A stretch of 6,791 nt of DNA from an uncultured Candidatus Melainabacteria bacterium (GTDB taxonomy: Bacteria > Cyanobacteriota > Vampirovibrionia > LMEP-6097). The notes below the pieces were generated by a model that saw only the letters and a program-made list of their open reading frames with translations, ran no database searches and had not been told where the DNA came from. Below, piece after piece: positions 4,769-6,791 of the stretch. The DNA lies in NCBI GenBank assembly GCA_937927525.1, contig CALBDR010000108.1, forward strand, positions 1 to 6,791. The letters are read 5' to 3'. The number at the start of each line of letters is the position of its first letter. Position 1 is the stretch's first letter. Position numbers and translations under genes: made by a program.

Positions 4769-6791
4769 TGGCAATTGAATTAAAAAGTTTACGTTGGAAT
4801 AATATGTTTAGTTACGGTACTAACAATTATATCGACTTAAACGTAAACAAAGTAACTCAGCTTTCAGCCGGAAACGGTTGTTTGTCTGGTGATTCTATAA
4901 TTATAGATGCTAGCGGACATCCATATACCATAAAAGAGATAGTTGATAATAAGTTAGAGCTCGAGGTAATAGGCGTAGACAGCAATAACAAACATATAAA
5001 AACTAAAATACTAGACTGGTTTGAGCACGAACCTAAACAACTATTTAAAGTGCAGTTAGATAATGGAAATATAATAACCATTACGGACAGTCACTTACTA
5101 AAAACTATGGAAGGCTGGAAGCCTTTAAAAGAGTTAAAAGTCGATGATTGGATAGTAGACAGTAGAAATAGAGAATATACTTTTAACAAGTCAAACAAGT
5201 CTGATGATTGGTGGGAGCTTATAACATACTTACTTACAGAGGGAGGTTTATCAGACTATAAAAATAAAATTACGTTTACTAATAATGATGAACACATATT
5301 AAGTAAATTTGAATCTAAGTTAAAATCAATTAACGAAAGATTAAAAACTACTACAGTAGGAGGTAGACAAAAACATAGAAGTATTCTTTTTGACCAAGAC
5401 TCCGAACTTAAACGTGAGTTTATAGAAAGTGTGTGTATACCTGAAATCAGAGGATATTCATATAAAAAACATTTCCCTAAAGAAATATTTTCTGTCTCGG
5501 ATGACACTCTAGATAAAATATTTGCTGTATACCTAGAGACAGTTGGAAGCGTAGAAAATAGGGATATTATATCTTTTAGCACTAGCTCTATTAAAATGGG
5601 TTATCAACTACTACATTTATTACGTTATAAATATGGCTTACAGTGTTCTAGCAGAATCAAAAAAACTACCCATAGAGATAATATGGAAATTTTAATTACT
5701 AGATTAGACTACTGCAAAAAATTTATAGTTAGATTATTGCCATATCTTGTTGGGCACAAGAAAGAAAAGATTGAAAGTCTGTTAAATAAAGATAGTAGCA
5801 GTTCTAGTTATACCCAAGATTTAATTCCTGTAAGATTTTTAAAAGGTTTACGCCCTACAAAAACTAATAATAATCCTTATAACAATACAGAAAGTAGAAA
5901 AGCTTATATCAGCTTTAAGAACACTAAGCACGGCATTAATCGAAAAAACTATGAAATACTATTAAACAATAACTATGTATCTGAGTTAGAAAGTTATAAA
6001 AATACAAGATACTTGAGAATAAAAAAAATAGAATCTTTAAAAATAGAACCTGTGTACGATATACAGACTACTGCAGGCAACTTCATAGTGGGAGACACCC
6101 TAGTTCATAATAGTGGAAAAACAAGTATTTCACTCATATTACAAGAACTACTCTACAATAAAAACGTGAAAGGCTTAAAAAAAGCTGATATTTTGAATAA
6201 GTATAATAACGCAAAAAGTTGGGATGCGACTATTCAGTTTACGGTAGATGAGGATGAATATGAGCTATCTTCTAAAAGGCAGGGAGCCAGTACTAAAGTA
6301 GTTCTATTAAAAAATGGGGAAGACATTAGTGAGCATAAAGTATTAGACACCTATAAAAAAGTTACTAATATTATTGGTAGAGACTTTGAAACTTTTAGTC
6401 AGCTAACCTACCAAAGTAGTACTAATGTATTAGAGTTTTTAAAGGCGACAGACACTAATAGAAAAAAATTTCTTATAAACCTATTTAATCTTACTAAATA
6501 CTTAGAAATAGGCGAACAAATAAAATTACTGTTAGGACAGAAAGAAAAAGCTTTATCAGAAAAGACTGGTGAATTAAAAACTATTACGGAGTTTTTAAAT
6601 CAAAACTCTGTACCCGAAACACTATCTGAAAAGTTGTTGCCAGAAGTAGACAATAGTTTATACCCTGAAATTGACAGTTTAACAGCCCAGTTAGCTACTC
6701 AAAAAAGCTTGTGCACAAAAATAGATAGTAATAATCTATATATACAAGAAAGAGATAAATTAAATTTTGATGTATCTTTAGCGGCTCCTAC
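4768..6791 (+). CDS. gp46: gp46/SbcC/Rad50-like ATPase interrupted by an intein (3' partial)
   Basis: The frame from ATG 4768 is open for 674 codons to the window edge, so the gene is cut off. After removing the intein (residues 38-448), the visible 263 extein residues match the N-terminal ABC half of gp46/SbcC: a beta-rich start (ELKSLRWNNMFSYG, 4-17), the Walker A segment AGNG|SGKTS (34-37 joined to 449-453), IQFTVDEDEYELSSKR at 489-504, and the Q-loop region FSQLTYQSS (543-551) followed by LEFLKATDTNRKKFLINLFNL, typical of SbcC/gp46. From about residue 590 the sequence becomes charged and heptad-like, the beginning of the coiled coil. Walker B, signature motif and the second coiled-coil arm lie beyond the window. 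With gp47 it forms the ATP-driven end-processing complex. The Walker A position usually held by the first Gly is Ala34. The ATG sits in a TAATG overlap with the gp47 stop; an AGG lies 9 nt upstream. Confidence 0.92.
   Translation, partial: MAIELKSLRWNNMFSYGTNNYIDLNVNKVTQLSAGNGCLSGDSIIIDASGHPYTIKEIVDNKLELEVIGVDSNNKHIKTKILDWFEHEPKQLFKVQLDNGNIITITDSHLLKTMEGWKPLKELKVDDWIVDSRNREYTFNKSNKSDDWWELITYLLTEGGLSDYKNKITFTNNDEHILSKFESKLKSINERLKTTTVGGRQKHRSILFDQDSELKREFIESVCIPEIRGYSYKKHFPKEIFSVSDDTLDKIFAVYLETVGSVENRDIISFSTSSIKMGYQLLHLLRYKYGLQCSSRIKKTTHRDNMEILITRLDYCKKFIVRLLPYLVGHKKEKIESLLNKDSSSSSYTQDLIPVRFLKGLRPTKTNNNPYNNTESRKAYISFKNTKHGINRKNYEILLNNNYVSELESYKNTRYLRIKKIESLKIEPVYDIQTTAGNFIVGDTLVHNSGKTSISLILQELLYNKNVKGLKKADILNKYNNAKSWDATIQFTVDEDEYELSSKRQGASTKVVLLKNGEDISEHKVLDTYKKVTNIIGRDFETFSQLTYQSSTNVLEFLKATDTNRKKFLINLFNLTKYLEIGEQIKLLLGQKEKALSEKTGELKTITEFLNQNSVPETLSEKLLPEVDNSLYPEIDSLTAQLATQKSLCTKIDSNNLYIQERDKLNFDVSLAAP
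4879..6111 (+). mobile_element. intein (Hint plus LAGLIDADG) in the gp46 Walker A loop
   Basis: A 411-residue in-frame insertion (precursor residues 38-448) carries the hallmarks of a class 1 intein. Block A: CLSGDSIIID with Cys38 as the first nucleophile. Block B: GNIITITDSHLLKT with T106 and H109 (TxxH). Block F: VYDIQTTAGNFIVGD (429-443). Block G: LVHN, with penultimate His447 and terminal Asn448, followed by Ser449 as the +1 nucleophile. Splicing would join Gly37 to Ser449 and restore a P-loop reading GNGSGKTS. The splice points are set by these residues and by the rebuilt ATPase motif, so the boundaries are precise. A LAGLIDADG endonuclease domain lies between the splicing halves. Base composition and codon use look like those of the surrounding gene, so there is no sign of very recent transfer. 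P-loops are a known favourite insertion site for inteins, as in DnaB and RecA family proteins. Confidence 0.95.
5218..5556 (+). other. LAGLIDADG homing endonuclease motifs inside the intein
   Basis: Two dodecapeptide motifs are separated by about 100 residues, the usual spacing in monomeric LAGLIDADG enzymes. Motif 1 is LITYLLTEGGLS (residues 151-162), with E158 in the catalytic acid position. Motif 2 is FAVYLETVGSVE (252-263), preceded by KKHFPKEIF, which resembles the IP-E segment common before second motifs, and followed by a helix-rich stretch (MGYQLLHLLRYKYG) also typical of the fold. In motif 2 the catalytic acid position is V259 (codon GTT at 5542-5544). The fold is probably kept, but cleavage of both strands may be lost. 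The range covers the two motifs, not the whole domain. Confidence 0.8.

Noticed and set aside
4857..5081. 74-codon open frame on the - strand
   Set aside because: It is antisense to the N-terminal splicing domain of the intein, whose motifs are clear; the low-complexity, Ser/Leu/Ile-rich translation is typical of a shadow frame.
5256..5582. 108-codon open frame on the - strand
   Set aside because: It is antisense to the LAGLIDADG domain, is not supported by any motif, and reflects the scarcity of stop codons opposite AT-rich coding sequence.
4879..6111. Alternative reading of the insertion as a group I intron or a free-standing homing endonuclease gene
   Set aside because: The frame is continuous through both boundaries, and Cys1, TxxH, His-Asn and +1 Ser fall exactly where intein splicing needs them; an intron would not need to be in frame or carry these motifs.

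Overview
The window reads as part of the DNA replication/recombination module of a low-GC, tailed double-stranded DNA bacteriophage, or a closely related prophage or metagenomic phage contig. The reasons are the very tight one-strand gene packing (overlaps of 1, 1, 4, 40 and 53 nt and a single 49-nt gap), the AT-rich codon use, and a gene set typical of T4-like and other large phages: SF2 helicase, gp32-like single-strand-binding protein, and the gp47/gp46 (SbcD/SbcC, Mre11/Rad50-type) pair. Host and exact phage group cannot be read from the sequence; marine or other aquatic origin is only a guess.

Layout, all on the + strand: (1) the last 63 codons of an SF2 helicase with motif VI (3-194); (2) a TPR protein with a C-terminal GT-B, heptosyltransferase/GT9-like glycosyltransferase domain (155-1789); (3) an unrecognised 161-aa protein (1839-2324); (4) a gp32-like ssDNA-binding protein with an acidic C-terminal tail (2272-2922); (5) a GT-A-fold glycosyltransferase-like protein with a DAD motif (2919-3809); (6) gp47/SbcD-like nuclease (3809-4768); (7) gp46/SbcC-like ATPase (4768 to beyond the right edge).

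The most notable item is in gene 7. Its reading frame stays open from 4768 to the end of the window, and a 411-residue intein (4879-6111) splits the Walker A P-loop between Gly37 and Ser449. The splicing motifs (Cys1, TxxH, terminal His-Asn, +1 Ser) look intact. The inserted LAGLIDADG endonuclease keeps an acidic residue in its first motif but has Val where the second catalytic acid should be, so splicing is probably active while homing may be lost. The ATPase should be unable to bind ATP until the intein is removed.

Functionally, helicase, SSB, gp47 and gp46 would act together in recombination-dependent replication and double-strand-break end processing. The two glycosyltransferase-like genes sit inside this module; whether they modify phage DNA, virion protein or host surface is unknown. 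No tRNA, rRNA, CRISPR array or convincing terminator was seen. No gene-free stretch exceeds 49 nt.
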